DNA from: an uncultured Verrucomicrobium sp. | GTDB lineage: Bacteria > Verrucomicrobiota > Verrucomicrobiia > Methylacidiphilales > GAS474 | Direction: 5' to 3' | Assembly: GCA_903889845.1 (NCBI GenBank) | Contig: CAISZB010000324.1 | Span: 1-6,661 of the forward strand | Length of the DNA stretch: 6,661 bases | Shown: positions 5,849 through 6,661 of the stretch, one piece after another | Position numbering within the stretch: the stretch's first letter is position 1 | Layout: every line of letters starts with the position of its first letter | The notes under the pieces: model-generated | Databases searched by the model: none | What the model saw: the letters and a program-made list of their open reading frames with translations, nothing else | Told to the model about the DNA's origin: nothing | Position numbers and translations under genes: made by a program

Positions 5849-6547
5849 ATGAAGCTGATTCTCTGGGACATCGACGGTACGCTGGTCTGCACGGGGAAGG
5901 CGGGGGAAACGGCCCTCCTCAAGGCAATCAAGGAGAAGACGGGCAAGGATGGGTCTCTCGACGTCATCGACTACCGGGGCCGGACCGATCTCTTTATCGC
6001 CCGCCAAATCCTCGACCATCACGGCCTGCCGATCACCTCGGAAAGCCTCCATGCTTTCACCGAGTGCTACCTGAAACACCTGGCCGTCGAGCTGCCGAAG
6101 GCCAAGGACGGACGGCTCCTCCCCGGCATCCTGGCTGCGCTGGAGGCGGTGAAGAAGCACAAGGGGATCGCCCAGGGGCTGCTCACGGGGAACCTGGTGA
6201 AGGGGGCGCAACTGAAGCTGGACCACTACTCGGTCTGGCACTATTTCGAGTTCGGTGCCTTCGCCGACGACAGCCACATCCGGGACGAGCTGGGGCCGTA
6301 CGCCCTCCGCCGTGCGAAGGACCGCCACGGCCGCGACTTCAAGCCGAAGGACGTCTTCATCGTCGGCGACACCCCGCACGACATCGCCTGTGCGCGGGCC
6401 ATCGGCGCGAACTCGATCGCCGTCGCGACGGGGAATTTCTCGAAGGAGGATCTCCTGAAGTGCGAGCCGACGGCCTATTTCGACGATCTGTCGGACCTGG
6501 GGGCGTTCTTCGCGGTGATCGAGGGGACGGGGAAAGTGTCGGCGTAG
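5849..6547 (+). CDS. HAD-superfamily phosphatase, phosphoglycolate-phosphatase-like
   Basis: A 232-aa cytoplasmic hydrolase of normal length for the family. Motif I is DIDGT with nucleophile Asp7 and acid/base Asp9; motif II is LTGN with Thr113; motif IV is VGDTPHD with Asp174 and Asp178. A helical cap lies between about residues 15 and 85, as in phosphoglycolate phosphatase and beta-phosphoglucomutase-like enzymes. The motif III Lys/Arg is not certain; R154, R155 or K157 are candidates. The enzyme should remove phosphate from a small metabolite using Mg2+; phosphoglycolate, a sugar phosphate or a nucleotide are all possible. The ATG at 5849 immediately precedes the motif I strand and no better upstream start exists. 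No ribosome binding site is visible; a hairpin directly precedes the start. It is divergent from the glycosyltransferase-PHP gene, 225 bases away. Confidence 0.88.
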   Translation: MKLILWDIDGTLVCTGKAGETALLKAIKEKTGKDGSLDVIDYRGRTDLFIARQILDHHGLPITSESLHAFTECYLKHLAVELPKAKDGRLLPGILAALEAVKKHKGIAQGLLTGNLVKGAQLKLDHYSVWHYFEFGAFADDSHIRDELGPYALRRAKDRHGRDFKPKDVFIVGDTPHDIACARAIGANSIAVATGNFSKEDLLKCEPTAYFDDLSDLGAFFAVIEGTGKVSA

Positions 6548-6564
6548 GGGGCGCGAGGTTATAG

Positions 6565-6609
6565 GTACAGCCCTTCGGGGCTGGGTAGAATCGCTACGCT
6601 TCCCTGTAC
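6565..6609. repeat. Cluster of nested palindromes after the phosphatase gene
   Basis: CAGCCC (6568-6573) and GGGCTG (6578-6583) close a TTCG tetraloop, an exceptionally stable RNA hairpin. GTAG/CTAC (6585-6588 with 6594-6597) forms a second small stem. GTACAG (6565-6570) and CTGTAC (6604-6609) could instead form an outer stem. It sits 17-60 bases after the phosphatase stop and could serve as its terminator, though no U-tract follows. The build also resembles intergenic palindromic repeats found in many copies in some genomes. Confidence 0.5.
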
Positions 6610-6639
6610 AGGTGGAGGCGGTCCGCGCGTTTGAACGAA

Positions 6640-6660
6640 TGGAGGGCGTGCCGCCCTCCA
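6640..6660. repeat. Perfect 9-bp palindrome at window edge
   Basis: TGGAGGGCG (6640-6648) and CGCCCTCCA (6652-6660) are perfect inverted arms around a 3-base loop. Together with the TTCG hairpin just upstream this makes the last 100 bases unusually palindromic. It may be part of a dispersed repeat or a terminator; the window ends before its far boundary. Confidence 0.55.
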
Positions 6661-6661
6661 A

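Noticed and set aside
5840..6661. A minus-strand open frame covering the HAD phosphatase gene and the right edge.
   Set aside because: It is antisense to a gene with intact HAD motifs I, II and IV, and its N-terminal part runs through the palindrome cluster.

Overview
This GC-rich window resembles a Gram-negative bacterium. Protein styles (an MGDG-synthase-type glycosyltransferase, secreted PAF-acetylhydrolase-like SGNH proteins, genes with few Shine-Dalgarno sites) suggest the Planctomycetes-Verrucomicrobia-Chlamydiae group, perhaps Verrucomicrobiota. That assignment is inference; there is no rRNA or marker gene here.

Layout, left to right: (1) the 3' part of a methyl-accepting chemotaxis protein gene (+), cut by the window edge; (2) a secreted alpha/beta-hydrolase-like protein (+, 1320-2408) that seems to lack the nucleophile elbow and catalytic His; (3) on the minus strand, a broken SGNH/GDSL-hydrolase gene (3326-2475) with one in-frame TAG and substitutions at every expected catalytic residue; (4) a strikingly AT-rich 180-bp stretch with a two-copy, 90-bp-period repeat, each copy holding two hairpins and a TATAAT box; (5) a large minus-strand gene (5623-3587) fusing a GT28/MGDG-synthase-like glycosyltransferase to a complete PHP phosphoesterase domain; (6) a 225-bp divergent intergenic region with several dyads; (7) a HAD-family phosphatase (+, 5849-6547); (8) a cluster of palindromes at the right edge.

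The most unusual area is 2426-3634. The last 15 codons and stop of the glycosyltransferase-PHP gene occur twice in the same orientation, at 3587-3634 and, as an orphan, at 2426-2473. Most differences are at third codon positions. The damaged SGNH gene and the AT-rich hairpin repeats lie between the copies. This resembles an element or cassette inserted at the 3' end of a gene, with the tail restored on one side and displaced on the other. No integrase or transposase is present, so it would be a remnant or a very small passenger.

The fusion protein and the divergent HAD phosphatase may share a regulatory region. Both could act on phosphorylated or sugar-lipid metabolites, but no pathway can be assigned from the window alone. 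The two hydrolase-like genes converge at about 2409-2474, where a strong stem-loop could end transcription from either side.
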